17,674 nucleotides of DNA, taken from assembly GCA_021767525.1 (NCBI GenBank), contig JAASTF010000035.1:1-17674 (forward strand), in the 5' to 3' direction. The notes below the pieces were generated by a model. It worked only from the letters and a program-made list of their open reading frames with translations, made no database searches and had not been told where the DNA came from. Of the stretch, positions 7,628 through 14,496 are shown piece by piece. The first letter of the stretch is position 1; each line of letters begins with the position of its first letter. Origin of the DNA: Paracoccaceae bacterium (GTDB lineage: Bacteria; Pseudomonadota; Alphaproteobacteria; Rhodobacterales; Rhodobacteraceae). The position numbers and the translations under genes are program-made.

Positions 7628-8824
7628 ATGACGCCATCCTCGCACCCCGTGATCCGCCTGAAACCCAAGGCCAATGCCCGCGCCATCCGGCATGGCGCCC
7701 CTTGGGTGTATGATAATGAACTGGTCACCGACCGCCGCACCAAGGCGCTGGCCCCTGGCACCATCGCCGTGCTGGAAGATGCCGAGCGGAACGCGCTGGC
7801 GCTGGTTGCGGTGAACCCGAATTCGCGCATTTTCGCCCGTGTGCTGGATCGCGACTGCGGCGCGGTGATCGACCGCGCCTGGCTGGCCGCGCGGCTGACC
7901 CGCGCGTTGGAGATGCGGCAGCGGCTGTTCGATGCGCCCTTTTACCGCCTGATCCATGCCGAGGCTGACGGCCTGCCCGGTGTGGTGATCGACCGTTTTG
8001 GCGACGCGGCGGTGATCCAGCCCAACGCCGCCTGGGCGGATGTGCTGATCGACGATCTGGCCGCCGCGCTGGCGCAGGTGACGGGCGTGACGACGATCCT
8101 GAAAAACGCCAGCGGCCGCGCGCGTGTGCTGGAAGGGTTGGATGAGGAAAACACCGTGCTGCGGGGCACCGCGCCCGATGCGCCGGTGCCCGTGCCGATG
8201 AACGGCGCGACCTACATGGCTGACCTGACCGGCGGGCAAAAGACGGGGCTGTTTTATGACCAGCGCCCCAACCACGCCTTCGCTGCGCGGCTTGCGCCGG
8301 GCGCGCGGGTGCTGGACGTGTTTTCCCATGTGGGGGGCTTTGCACTGGCCTGTCTGGCCAATGGCGCGGCCAGCGCGCTGGCGATTGACGGGTCCGAGTC
8401 TGCGCTGCAACTGGCCCGCGCGGGTGCGCAGGCGGGTGGGGTGGCCGACAGGTTCGACACCCGCAAGGGCGATGCGTTCGACGTGCTGACGGCCCTGGGC
8501 GAGGAAGGCGCGCAATTCGATGTGGTGATCTGCGACCCGCCCGCCTTTGCGCCATCGAAACAGGCGCTGGATGCCGGCCTGCGCGCCTATGAGCGCGTTG
8601 CCCGCCTGGCCGCGCCGCTGGTGGCGCCGGGGGGGTACCTGGGGCTGTGTTCCTGCTCGCACGCGGCCGATCTGGCCAAGTTCCGCACCGCCAGCTCGCG
8701 CGGGATCGGGCGGACGGGCCGCGCGGCGCAGATCATCCATACCGGCTTTGCCGGGCCGGATCATCCGATGCTGCCGCAACTGGCCGAAAGCGGATACCTC
8801 AAGGCGCTGTTTTACCGCCTATGA
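7628..8824 (+). CDS. RlmI-like SAM-dependent RNA (cytosine-C5) methyltransferase
   Basis: A 398-residue methyltransferase of the RlmI/RlmK type, probably acting on 23S rRNA. It has an N-terminal PUA-like RNA-binding part (about 8-75), a middle domain (about 95-195), and a C-terminal Rossmann methyltransferase domain. Motifs seen are QKTGLFYDQRPN (204-215), the SAM-binding VLDVFSHVGGFAL (228-240), CDPPAF (302-307) and CSCSHA (341-346), which carries the likely catalytic cysteine. I recall this subgroup as the RSP_2647 family RNA methyltransferases of Rhodobacteraceae. The exact target base cannot be read from the sequence. AGGA precedes the ATG. The stop overlaps the next start by ATGA, so it is translationally coupled to a PIN-domain nuclease gene. 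Confidence 0.88.
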   Translation: MTPSSHPVIRLKPKANARAIRHGAPWVYDNELVTDRRTKALAPGTIAVLEDAERNALALVAVNPNSRIFARVLDRDCGAVIDRAWLAARLTRALEMRQRLFDAPFYRLIHAEADGLPGVVIDRFGDAAVIQPNAAWADVLIDDLAAALAQVTGVTTILKNASGRARVLEGLDEENTVLRGTAPDAPVPVPMNGATYMADLTGGQKTGLFYDQRPNHAFAARLAPGARVLDVFSHVGGFALACLANGAASALAIDGSESALQLARAGAQAGGVADRFDTRKGDAFDVLTALGEEGAQFDVVICDPPAFAPSKQALDAGLRAYERVARLAAPLVAPGGYLGLCSCSHAADLAKFRTASSRGIGRTGRAAQIIHTGFAGPDHPMLPQLAESGYLKALFYRL

Positions 8825-9363
8825 AGGTGCTGCTGGACACCTGTATTCTGTATCCCACGGTGATGCGCGAGATGCTTTTGGGCGTGGCGGGGCAGGGGGC
8901 GTTTACCCCACTGTGGTCTGACCGGATTCTCGAAGAATGGGCCCGCGCCGCGCGCAAGCTGGGCCCACAGGGCGAGCCGCAGGCGCGCGCCGAAATCGCG
9001 CTGCTGCGCGCCGCCTGGCCAGATGCGGTTGTGACGTGGAAACCGTCGTTAGAGGATCGGCTGTGGCTGCCCGACGCGGCCGACACGCATGTTCTGGCGG
9101 CGGCCATCGCGGGCCATGCCGACCTGATCGTGACACTGAATGCCGGTGATTTTCCCCGCAACATCCTGGCCGAAGAAGGGCTGAGCCGTGCCGACCCCGA
9201 CGCCTTTCTGCATGGCATCTGGCAGGCCCAGCCCGAGATGGTGGCAGAGGTGGGCGCCGATGTTCTGGCCACGGCCCGCCGCCTGTCGGGCGAGGCGTGG
9301 GACATACGAAGCCTGATGAAAAAGGCGCGCCTTCCGCGGCTGGGCAAGGCGCTGGCGGCTTAG
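8821..9363 (+). CDS. PIN-domain protein (RSP_2648-like putative ribonuclease)
   Basis: This 180-residue protein has the PIN fold layout of Mg-dependent ribonucleases: KVLLDTCIL with D6, an acidic pair in RILEEWARAA (E38/E39), LPDAADTHVLAAAI with D85 and D88, and LIVTLNAGDFP with D110. After the PIN core comes a C-terminal extension of about 60 residues (DAFLHGIWQAQPEMV onward) that is longer than in typical VapC toxins. It overlaps the RNA methyltransferase gene by four bases and has no small antitoxin gene beside it. A role in RNA processing is therefore more likely than a classical toxin. I recall the RSP_2648 family PIN proteins as the usual neighbour of this methyltransferase. Its stop interlocks with that of the convergent M48 gene. 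Confidence 0.85.
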   Translation: MKVLLDTCILYPTVMREMLLGVAGQGAFTPLWSDRILEEWARAARKLGPQGEPQARAEIALLRAAWPDAVVTWKPSLEDRLWLPDAADTHVLAAAIAGHADLIVTLNAGDFPRNILAEEGLSRADPDAFLHGIWQAQPEMVAEVGADVLATARRLSGEAWDIRSLMKKARLPRLGKALAA

Positions 9364-10061
9364 GTCTGTTCGGGCGTGTTCAGGCCCCACTCGGCCTCGT
9401 GCCGTTCGATCGCGGCGATGCGATCCTTGGTGGGCGGATGTGACATCAGCCAGGCGGGCATCACGCCCGCACGGGCATTGGTCAGCGAATCGAGCTTGTG
9501 AAACAGCGATTTCTGCGCCTCGGTCCCGATCCCTGCCTTGACCAGCAGGGCCGAGGCGTATTCGTCGGCCTCGTACTCGTCGCCGCGGCTGAGTTTCGCG
9601 GCCAGCATCGTGGTCAGCATGTTGGCGATCCAGACGCCGATGCCCGGCAGGAAACGGGCCAGAACCATCGCCAGCGCCGTGCGCAACGCGTTTTGCCCCG
9701 AAAAGTCGATCATCCGCCGCCGCGCATGACCCAGCGCGACATGGCCCAGCTCGTGCGCGATGACGCTGGCCATTTCCTCTGCCGTGACCTCGCCCTTGCG
9801 GAACTTGTCGTAAAAGCCGCGGGTGATGAAGATGCGCCCATCCGGCGCGGCCAGGCCGTTGACCGGCTCGATCTCGTATAGCTGCACCTTGACGCGCGGA
9901 ATTTCCAGCGCGGCGGCCATGCGATCCAGCATCGGGGCCAGTTTCGGATCGGCCAGCTCGGTCGAGCAAGCGCTAAGCTCGGCCTGGGTGCGCCAGACCG
10001 AAAAGCGATACATCACAAGACCATAGATCAGGGCCAGAAGAATGGGGGCGAATTTCAACAT
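9360..10061 (-). CDS. M48 family membrane-anchored zinc metalloprotease
   Basis: A 233-residue protease of the Ste24/HtpX-like M48 family. An N-terminal hydrophobic segment (residues 4-18, FAPILLALIYGLVMY) anchors or exports it. The zinc site is HELGH (103-107), with the third ligand E162 in SRGDEYEADEYAS (158-170). A second hydrophobic segment (about 129-153) lies between them, as in related proteins, and the C-terminal SHPPTKDRIAAIE is typical of the family. Such enzymes degrade damaged membrane or periplasmic proteins. The start has no Shine-Dalgarno sequence and sits right behind a predicted promoter. The stop TAA shares bases with the TAG of the PIN gene (TTAG, 9360-9363). Confidence 0.92.
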   Translation of the reverse strand: MLKFAPILLALIYGLVMYRFSVWRTQAELSACSTELADPKLAPMLDRMAAALEIPRVKVQLYEIEPVNGLAAPDGRIFITRGFYDKFRKGEVTAEEMASVIAHELGHVALGHARRRMIDFSGQNALRTALAMVLARFLPGIGVWIANMLTTMLAAKLSRGDEYEADEYASALLVKAGIGTEAQKSLFHKLDSLTNARAGVMPAWLMSHPPTKDRIAAIERHEAEWGLNTPEQT

Positions 10062-10067
10062 GGGCTA

Positions 10068-10096
10068 GATATGGGACAGGGCGGGCGTGGCGGCAA
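10068..10096 (-). promoter_or_regulatory. Predicted leaderless promoter of the M48 protease gene
   Basis: On the minus strand TTGCCG (10091-10096) and CATATC (10068-10073) are 17 bases apart. Six bases (10062-10067) separate the -10 box from the ATG. No ribosome-binding site is visible. The geometry is identical to that seen before glnE and before the VWA gene. Confidence 0.45.
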
Positions 10097-10163
10097 GCGA
10101 TGGGTTGTCACGCCGGGTAAAAACCGATGTGTTGTGCCGAAACCTGACAGGGGAGTCGCGGCG

Positions 10164-10907
10164 ATGGCGCAACCTTATGAACTGGATGGCGGCTTTGGCG
10201 ACGGGGTGCGCATCGGGCTGATCGTTCTGTCGACCGACGAAAGCCTTGAGAACGAGGCGCGCACGATCCTGGCGGGGCGGCCTGTCAGCCTGTTGCATGC
10301 GCGTATCCCGGCCGAGGCGGACGTGACGCCCGAGACATTGGCGATGATGGCCGAGCAGATGACCGCCACCGCCGAGCGGCTGCCGCAAGGTCTGGACGTG
10401 ATCGGGTATGGCTGCACCAGCGCGTCGACGATCATCGGGCCGGACCGGGTTAAGGCATTGATTCAAAAGGCGCATCCCGGGCTGAAGGTCAGCACGCCGA
10501 TCACCGCCGTCACCGCCGCGCTGAAGGCGTTGGGGGTGGCAAAGCTGGGCTATGGCTCTCCTTACGTTCAAAGCGTGACGGCGCCGATGCGGGCCTATCT
10601 GGCCGCGGAAGGGATCGAAACCGTGGCCGAGGCAAGTTTCGACCAGGCCGACGATTTCACGGTTGCCCGCATCACTGAAGGGTCGACCCGTAACATGCTG
10701 AATTCTCTTGCGGAAACCGAAGCGGTGGAGGGGTTTTTCACCAGCTGCACCAACCTGCGCACCTTTGGCATCATCGACGCGGTCGAGGCGGAAACCGGCC
10801 GCCCAGTGGTCAGCTCGAACCAAGCTTTGCTGTGGCACATGCTGCAACTGGCGGGCGTCGATGCGCGCGGCTGGGGGCCGGGGCGGCTGTTTCAGACGGC
10901 GCTTTGA
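10164..10907 (+). CDS. Asp/Glu racemase / maleate cis-trans isomerase family enzyme
   Basis: A 247-residue enzyme of the aspartate/glutamate racemase superfamily, in the branch with maleate isomerase, arylmalonate decarboxylase and EutA of ectoine utilisation. The two active-site cysteines lie in DVIGYGCTSASTIIG (C84) and FTSCTNLRTFGIID (C195). STPITAVTAALKALG (110-124) and SSNQALLWHMLQLAG (217-231) are also typical. The substrate cannot be decided: no ectoine or nicotinate degradation genes lie in the window. The gene stands alone between a protease and an accessory patch. The ATG at 10164 is chosen because GGGGAG ends eight bases upstream; longer forms of the frame have no such site. Confidence 0.88.
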   Translation: MAQPYELDGGFGDGVRIGLIVLSTDESLENEARTILAGRPVSLLHARIPAEADVTPETLAMMAEQMTATAERLPQGLDVIGYGCTSASTIIGPDRVKALIQKAHPGLKVSTPITAVTAALKALGVAKLGYGSPYVQSVTAPMRAYLAAEGIETVAEASFDQADDFTVARITEGSTRNMLNSLAETEAVEGFFTSCTNLRTFGIIDAVEAETGRPVVSSNQALLWHMLQLAGVDARGWGPGRLFQTAL

Positions 10908-10934
10908 GTCGGCCAGAAACCGGGGTCACAACCC

Positions 10935-10964
10935 ATGCACATCTCATGCACATGTGATGCATAT
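10935..10964. repeat. Three 8-base direct repeats phased at 11 bases
   Basis: ATGCACAT (10935-10942), ATGCACAT (10946-10953) and ATGCATAT (10957-10964) recur at exactly 11-base steps, one DNA helical turn, just downstream of the racemase stop. The pattern could be a phased protein-binding site or a chance microrepeat. Confidence 0.5.
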
Positions 10965-11147
10965 CGCAGGTGCAGCATGGATTGGGTGCGGTGGCCCTTG
11001 GTCTGGGCGTTGCGCGGTGCACGCTGGCGCGGCTCTGTTCTCGGAATTTGACGGTCGGTTTTGGGTTTGCACAGGGTTTCTGCAGCAAGCAGCGAAAGCC
11101 TGTTATGAGTCCAAAGTGTCGGAAGCTCCAAATTGTCCGAAGGTCTG

Positions 11148-11234
11148 CTATGCGCGGGAAGTGGGGTTTGCAAAGTTTGGGCGGTTTCCCGACAGCAGCC
11201 ATTCGTGTAGCGTGCGGCAAATGCCGGGTAGGAG
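11148..11234. repeat. Dispersed intergenic repeat, copy A
   Basis: An 87-base segment that aligns without gaps to 12710-12796, with 65 identical positions by hand count. The conserved core is 11166-11200 (31 of 35 identical), built on GTTTGCAAAGTTTG and GTTTCCCGACAGC. The minus strand reads CRETAQTLQTPLPAHSR in one frame, nearly the same as in copy B. This looks like a family of intergenic repeats that automatic gene callers sometimes translate, and I do not call it a gene. Confidence 0.75.
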
Positions 11235-11321
11235 CCTACACTACTTGATGCTGCGGGCAACTTGAATGGCCATTTCCCGGCATAGCTCAGCCGTGAGACC
11301 AGCGCACCGCGTGCCTTGATT

Positions 11322-12077
11322 TTAATATTTGCAAAGTTGAAATGCGCGGTCACGCACATCGAGAAAATCTTCTAATAGCGCGTGTTGTGGAGAAATTCGC
11401 TGCTTACTTTTTGTTGGGCTATCTCCGTCAAGCCCGTATTTTTCAATAATTAATCCTGTACGCAAATTCCATTCGCACCTTTTTTCATTGCCGGGCTCCA
11501 TACTATCTGCTTCCCACAGGTTTATCCCTGCAATCACATAATCTCCCTCACGGAATGCGAATATTATCTCGGTTGACCAATCGTGACGGCCGGTCCTCTG
11601 GCCTGTCGACACTGCAAACACGGTATCCGAGCGTCGGGCAATTAAGGTGTTAACACCGTATGGAAAAGAAATTTCAGCGACTTTGGTTAGCCTCCCGAGT
11701 TTGACGGCTTCATGGACAGTCAGTCTAACTCCATAGCCATCCTCATTATTCACGCTCAATAGCGCGAAATCGTCCAATCCGTCACTATTCCAATCGCCTT
11801 TCACCGCACCAATTAGGTCACCAGGCTCTACTGACTTGGGTTGGTCGCTCTCGGCGACCCAGATGGACGGAAGCTCATCCTCGTTCACCAAGTGTCTTGT
11901 TTTGTCTGAATGTTCGTCTTGAAAATCCTCAGGGATAATCTTAATGGGACCACTTGGAGCCGCAATTGTTCCCGAAGCTGATCTCTCTGCGGGATCAAGG
12001 CTTACAGTTGGGTTAATGCCTCCAAGAGCCGATGTGCCCATCAATCCCATGGCTATAATCGCCGCGTATCTCCACAT
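11322..12077 (-). CDS. Exported FG-GAP/VCBS-like protein of low GC content
   Basis: A 251-residue protein with a signal peptide (MWRYAAIIAMGLMGTSALGG, cleavage probably near residue 20). A spacer region follows, then one clear calcium-binding loop of the FG-GAP/VCBS type, GDWNSDGLDDFALLSVNNE (94-112, ligands D95, N97, D99, D103). The rest is strand-rich, ending with QHALLEDFLDVRDRAFQLCKY. Two cysteines lie in the C-terminal half. I do not recognise a specific family, and only one such loop is present, not a full beta-propeller. An in-frame ATG at 12137 would add 20 residues, but the signal peptide and a GGAG ten bases upstream favour 12077. The base composition is far poorer in GC than in its neighbours (two lines count 37% and 50%), which suggests horizontal acquisition. 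Confidence 0.7.
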   Translation of the reverse strand: MWRYAAIIAMGLMGTSALGGINPTVSLDPAERSASGTIAAPSGPIKIIPEDFQDEHSDKTRHLVNEDELPSIWVAESDQPKSVEPGDLIGAVKGDWNSDGLDDFALLSVNNEDGYGVRLTVHEAVKLGRLTKVAEISFPYGVNTLIARRSDTVFAVSTGQRTGRHDWSTEIIFAFREGDYVIAGINLWEADSMEPGNEKRCEWNLRTGLIIEKYGLDGDSPTKSKQRISPQHALLEDFLDVRDRAFQLCKY

Positions 12078-12182
12078 AGAATGAAACTCCACTTCCAATT
12101 GTGTCGCCTCATAACTCGCCTCATATTTGGGCCACATCGTGTTTTCTCTGCGAAGAATCGATGAAGACTTGCTGGGAAGGGC

Positions 12183-12548
12183 CTATTTTTTCATTTCCTT
12201 GGTCAGGCGAAACTCACCCTTGAAGTGCCGCCCCAAGCGCAGGGAAATCCGCAGAAAATGGAGCACCTCGAGCGGAGGAAACTCGTATTCATTGATCACC
12301 TTGTTGTCGCGAAACATCTCTTCCGCGCTTTTCCCCGGCCAGTCAAAATGCTCGACCGCCCAGCGCACGAAGACGCGCTTGAAAGCCTTGGTTTTGGTCA
12401 GGCCGATTGACCCGTTCTGCTGGGCATATTGCAGGGTCAAGAGCGCGCCCCGAAGCAGCGGAGACTGTGCGAGGTCGGGATGGTCATCGGCGAGGGGGCG
12501 AAATTCAATCATGACAGGATGCTGCCACAGACCGCGCGGCAGTGCCAT
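12183..12548 (-). CDS. Hypothetical protein, possibly a truncated remnant
   Basis: A 121-residue protein that begins MALPRGLWQHPVMIEFRPL. It has a helical middle (SPLLRGALLTLQYAQQNG, then TKTKAFKRVFVRWAVEHFDW) and a part resembling a winged helix (VINEYEFPPLEVLHFLRISL, then RLGRHFKGEFRLTKEMKK). I recall longer Rhodobacteraceae proteins of this type that continue well beyond the RLTK motif, so the stop directly after it suggests loss of the C-terminal half. The start may instead be the MIEF methionine at 12512. A perfect dyad covers the upstream start codon. No function is known to me. The product could still be a real short form, so I keep it as a coding region with doubt. Confidence 0.5.
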   Translation of the reverse strand: MALPRGLWQHPVMIEFRPLADDHPDLAQSPLLRGALLTLQYAQQNGSIGLTKTKAFKRVFVRWAVEHFDWPGKSAEEMFRDNKVINEYEFPPLEVLHFLRISLRLGRHFKGEFRLTKEMKK

Positions 12549-12559
12549 GATAATGGCAC
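12542..12559. promoter_or_regulatory. Perfect dyad over the start of the 121-residue gene
   Basis: GTGCCAT-GATA-ATGGCAC is a perfect 7+4+7 inverted repeat. It covers the ATG at 12546-12548 of the minus-strand gene. It could be an operator for autoregulation, an RNA hairpin that hides the start codon, or a recombination site. Confidence 0.45.
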
Positions 12560-12709
12560 CGATGGTACCTGTTGGCTGCGATATCGCTCGCCCGCAAGGA
12601 TGGCCGGTTCGACGGGCCGCGCGCCGTCAGCTGGTCTTTTGCGCATGACTTAAGTTGGCCAACTCGCCTCTGGTGTGCCACTGCCGGTCTGCAAAGAAGT
12701 GAGCGTCGG

Positions 12710-12796
12710 CTTTGCGCAGGGAGCGGAGTTTGCAAAGTTTGTGAAGTTTCCCGACAGCTGCCCTTCAACCTGAGTGCAGCGAATTCCGGCTGTGAG
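12710..12796. repeat. Dispersed intergenic repeat, copy B
   Basis: The second copy of the 87-base repeat lies in the same orientation exactly 1562 bases to the right of copy A, with no gaps in the alignment. The core 12728-12762 differs from copy A at four positions. The minus strand reads CRETSQTLQTPLPAQSR here. The two copies bracket the low-GC exported-protein gene and the 121-residue gene. Confidence 0.75.
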
Positions 12797-12845
12797 CTCT
12801 TCTCGGTCATTCAAAAGCCTCGGCCGGAATAGCACCGAAGGTGCC

Positions 12846-12981
12846 CGGCCATCGCCAGACCGCCCCCCGGGCTGGCGATTTGGTGAAGCTTGGCGCGCCG
12901 CTCATGCGGCGTCCGGATGTGGTAGGCATAAAGTGCTTAGAAAGAGTGTTGGATCGCCATCCCGCGGTCTGGCAATGGCCG
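12846..12981. repeat. Imperfect inverted repeat around a 100-base spacer
   Basis: The left arm CGGCCATCGCCAGACCGC (12846-12863) pairs with GCGGTCTGGCAATGGCCG (12964-12981) with one mismatch in 18. The 100-base spacer encodes nothing recognisable. The layout would fit a small palindromic non-autonomous element or the ends of a decayed insertion sequence, but no target-site duplication is evident. Confidence 0.5.
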
Positions 12982-13252
12982 TGCTCGAACGTCCGCTCCG
13001 TCCCGCATCGCAGCCTTTCCGCTAGCGTAGCGCGTGTGCCCGCTTTTGCATAGCTTGTAGTTCTGCACCATGACCGCTTCGGGCTGGGACCGACCGTTGG
13101 TCGAGATTATTTTGGGGTCGGTTCGTTCCGCACGGCTGACATCCTGAACGATATGACTGCGTAAGAAGAGTCAGGCAGCGCGCTCCCTGTTTATACCCTC
13201 TGCCAAGGGCGCGCACGCTTTGGCCGTCAGCACGTCTGGCAAGTGCCCGCGC

Positions 13253-14437
13253 TCAGCGCGTCAGCTCTTTCATGCCCTGTTCGATCCCCGAGAGGGTCAT
13301 GGGCACCATGCGGTCCTCGAAAATCTCGCGGATCATGCCGATGGAATGGGTGTAGCCCCAGTATTTTTCGGGCACCGGGTTGATCCACAGGTGATCGGGC
13401 CATTGATCGCGGGCGCGTTGCAGCCAGACCTGCCCGGCCTCGGCATTCCAGTGTTCGTTGGCCCCGCCAGGATAGGCGATTTCATAGGGTGACATGCTGG
13501 CGTCACCCACGAAGATGCATTTGTAATCCGAGCCATAGGTGTGCAGCACGTCCCAGGTGGGGGTCTGCTGATCCCAGCGGCGGCGGTTGTCGCGCCAGAC
13601 GCCTTCGTAAAGGCAGTTGTGGAAATAGTAGTATTCCAGGTGCTTGAACTCGGCGCGGGCCGCAGAAAACAGCTCTTCCACCACCTTGATATGCGGGTCC
13701 ATGCTGCCGCCGACATCCAGAAACAGCAGCACCTTGACGGCGTTGCGCCGCTCTGGGCGGGTTTTCACGTCGAGATAGCCATGCTCGGCAGTGGCGCGGA
13801 TGGTGCCGTCGAGGTCGAGCTCGTCATGGGCGCCGTCGCGGGCCCAGCGGCGCAGGCGTTTCAGCGCCACCTTGATGTTGCGGGTGCCCAGCTCGATGCT
13901 GTCATCGAGGTTCTTGAACTCGCGCTTGTCCCAGACCTTGACCGCGCGCTGGTGGCGGGATTTTTCCTGCCCGATGCGCACGCCCTCGGGGTTGTACCCA
14001 TGCGCGCCGAAGGGCGAGGTGCCGGCGGTGCCGATCCACTTGTTGCCGCCCTGGTGGCGGCCCTGCTGTTCCTTCAGCCGCTCTTTGAGCGTTTCCATCA
14101 GCTTGTCGAAGCCACCCAGCGCCTCGATCTCGGCCTTTTCTTCGTCGGAGAGGTGCTTTTCGGCCAGTTTCTCCAGCCAGTCGGCGGGGATGTCGACGGC
14201 GTTCAGCACATCGCCCAGCTGGATGTCTTCGAGCCCCTTGAAGGTGGCGGCGAAGGCACGGTCGAATTTGTCGAGGTTGCGCTCGTCCTTCACCATGGCG
14301 GTGCGGGCGAGGTAATAGAAGCCTTCCACGTCATAGGTGACGAGGCCGGTTTTCATCGCTTCGAGAAAGGCCAGGTATTCCCGGACGGTCACGGGAATGT
14401 CGGCTTTGCGCAGGTTTTCGAAAAAGGGCAGGAACAT
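13253..14437 (-). CDS. CoxE-like VWA domain protein
   Basis: A 394-residue cytoplasmic protein of the CoxE/YehP-like von Willebrand factor A group. These typically work with MoxR-type AAA+ ATPases to insert metals or remodel protein complexes. The N-terminal helical region (1-125) carries YDVEGFYYLARTAMVKDERN. A basic linker (GRHQGGNKWIGTAGTSPFG) follows. The VWA domain begins near residue 233, with the metal-ion site LFLDVGGSMD (D241, G243, S245) and GDASMSPYE (311-319). The C-terminus ends with SGIEQGMKELTR. A partner ATPase is partly visible at the right edge of the window, about 2.7 kb away. No Shine-Dalgarno sequence precedes the ATG. A promoter with the leaderless layout does, and the gene is also 59 bases behind a small membrane protein gene on the same strand. 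Confidence 0.9.
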   Translation of the reverse strand: MFLPFFENLRKADIPVTVREYLAFLEAMKTGLVTYDVEGFYYLARTAMVKDERNLDKFDRAFAATFKGLEDIQLGDVLNAVDIPADWLEKLAEKHLSDEEKAEIEALGGFDKLMETLKERLKEQQGRHQGGNKWIGTAGTSPFGAHGYNPEGVRIGQEKSRHQRAVKVWDKREFKNLDDSIELGTRNIKVALKRLRRWARDGAHDELDLDGTIRATAEHGYLDVKTRPERRNAVKVLLFLDVGGSMDPHIKVVEELFSAARAEFKHLEYYYFHNCLYEGVWRDNRRRWDQQTPTWDVLHTYGSDYKCIFVGDASMSPYEIAYPGGANEHWNAEAGQVWLQRARDQWPDHLWINPVPEKYWGYTHSIGMIREIFEDRMVPMTLSGIEQGMKELTR

Positions 14438-14443
14438 GCGCGA

Positions 14444-14472
14444 AATCTAGGCCAGCGATGCGCGCCCGACAA
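14444..14472 (-). promoter_or_regulatory. Predicted leaderless promoter of the VWA gene
   Basis: On the minus strand TTGTCG (14467-14472) and TAGATT (14444-14449) are 17 bases apart, and six bases separate the -10 box from the ATG at 14437. This would give the VWA gene its own promoter inside the DUF2927 gene cluster, with transcription starting at the start codon. Confidence 0.45.
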
Positions 14473-14496
14473 CAGCCAAAGCGCAGGCCCGCCCGA

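Larger units (their letters stand above)
10908..11321. other. Intergenic region between convergent genes, with repeats
   Basis: This stretch of 414 bases separates the racemase stop from the stop of the low-GC exported-protein gene. No credible gene is visible: the open frames in it have no protein-like features. It contains three ATGCACAT-like units at 11-base steps (10935-10964) and one copy of the intergenic repeat (11148-11234). I see no convincing terminator hairpin with a T tract on either strand. Confidence 0.6.
12549..13252. other. Non-coding, repeat-rich interval
   Basis: About 700 bases lie between the 121-residue gene and the end of the VWA gene without a credible coding region. 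The interval holds intergenic repeat copy B (12710-12796), a short hairpin GCACC-GAA-GGTGC (12832-12844), and an imperfect inverted repeat with arms at 12846-12863 and 12964-12981. The open frames here show no conserved protein features. The content fits an old integration or recombination site between conserved chromosome segments. Confidence 0.6.

Noticed and set aside
8821..9363. PIN protein as the toxin of a VapBC toxin-antitoxin pair
   Set aside because: No small antitoxin gene precedes or follows it. It is coupled to an RNA methyltransferase and has a long C-terminal extension unlike VapC.
10105..10133. TTGTCA as the -35 box of a racemase promoter
   Set aside because: At 17 bases' distance only TGTGTT is found, which matches the -10 consensus at two positions; 16- or 18-base spacing is no better.
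11279..11317. tRNA-like stretch GGCATAGCTCAGCCGTGAG
   Set aside because: It resembles a D-arm with GCTCAG, but no anticodon arm, T-arm (GGTTCGAATCC) or matching acceptor follows, so it is not a tRNA gene and only weak as an attachment-site remnant.
10892..11359. Minus-strand frame of 155 codons and the similar frame at 12505-12810 as paralogous genes
   Set aside because: Similarity is limited to the 87-base repeat. The remaining sequence is unrelated and without protein-like features, and the first frame runs into the racemase gene.
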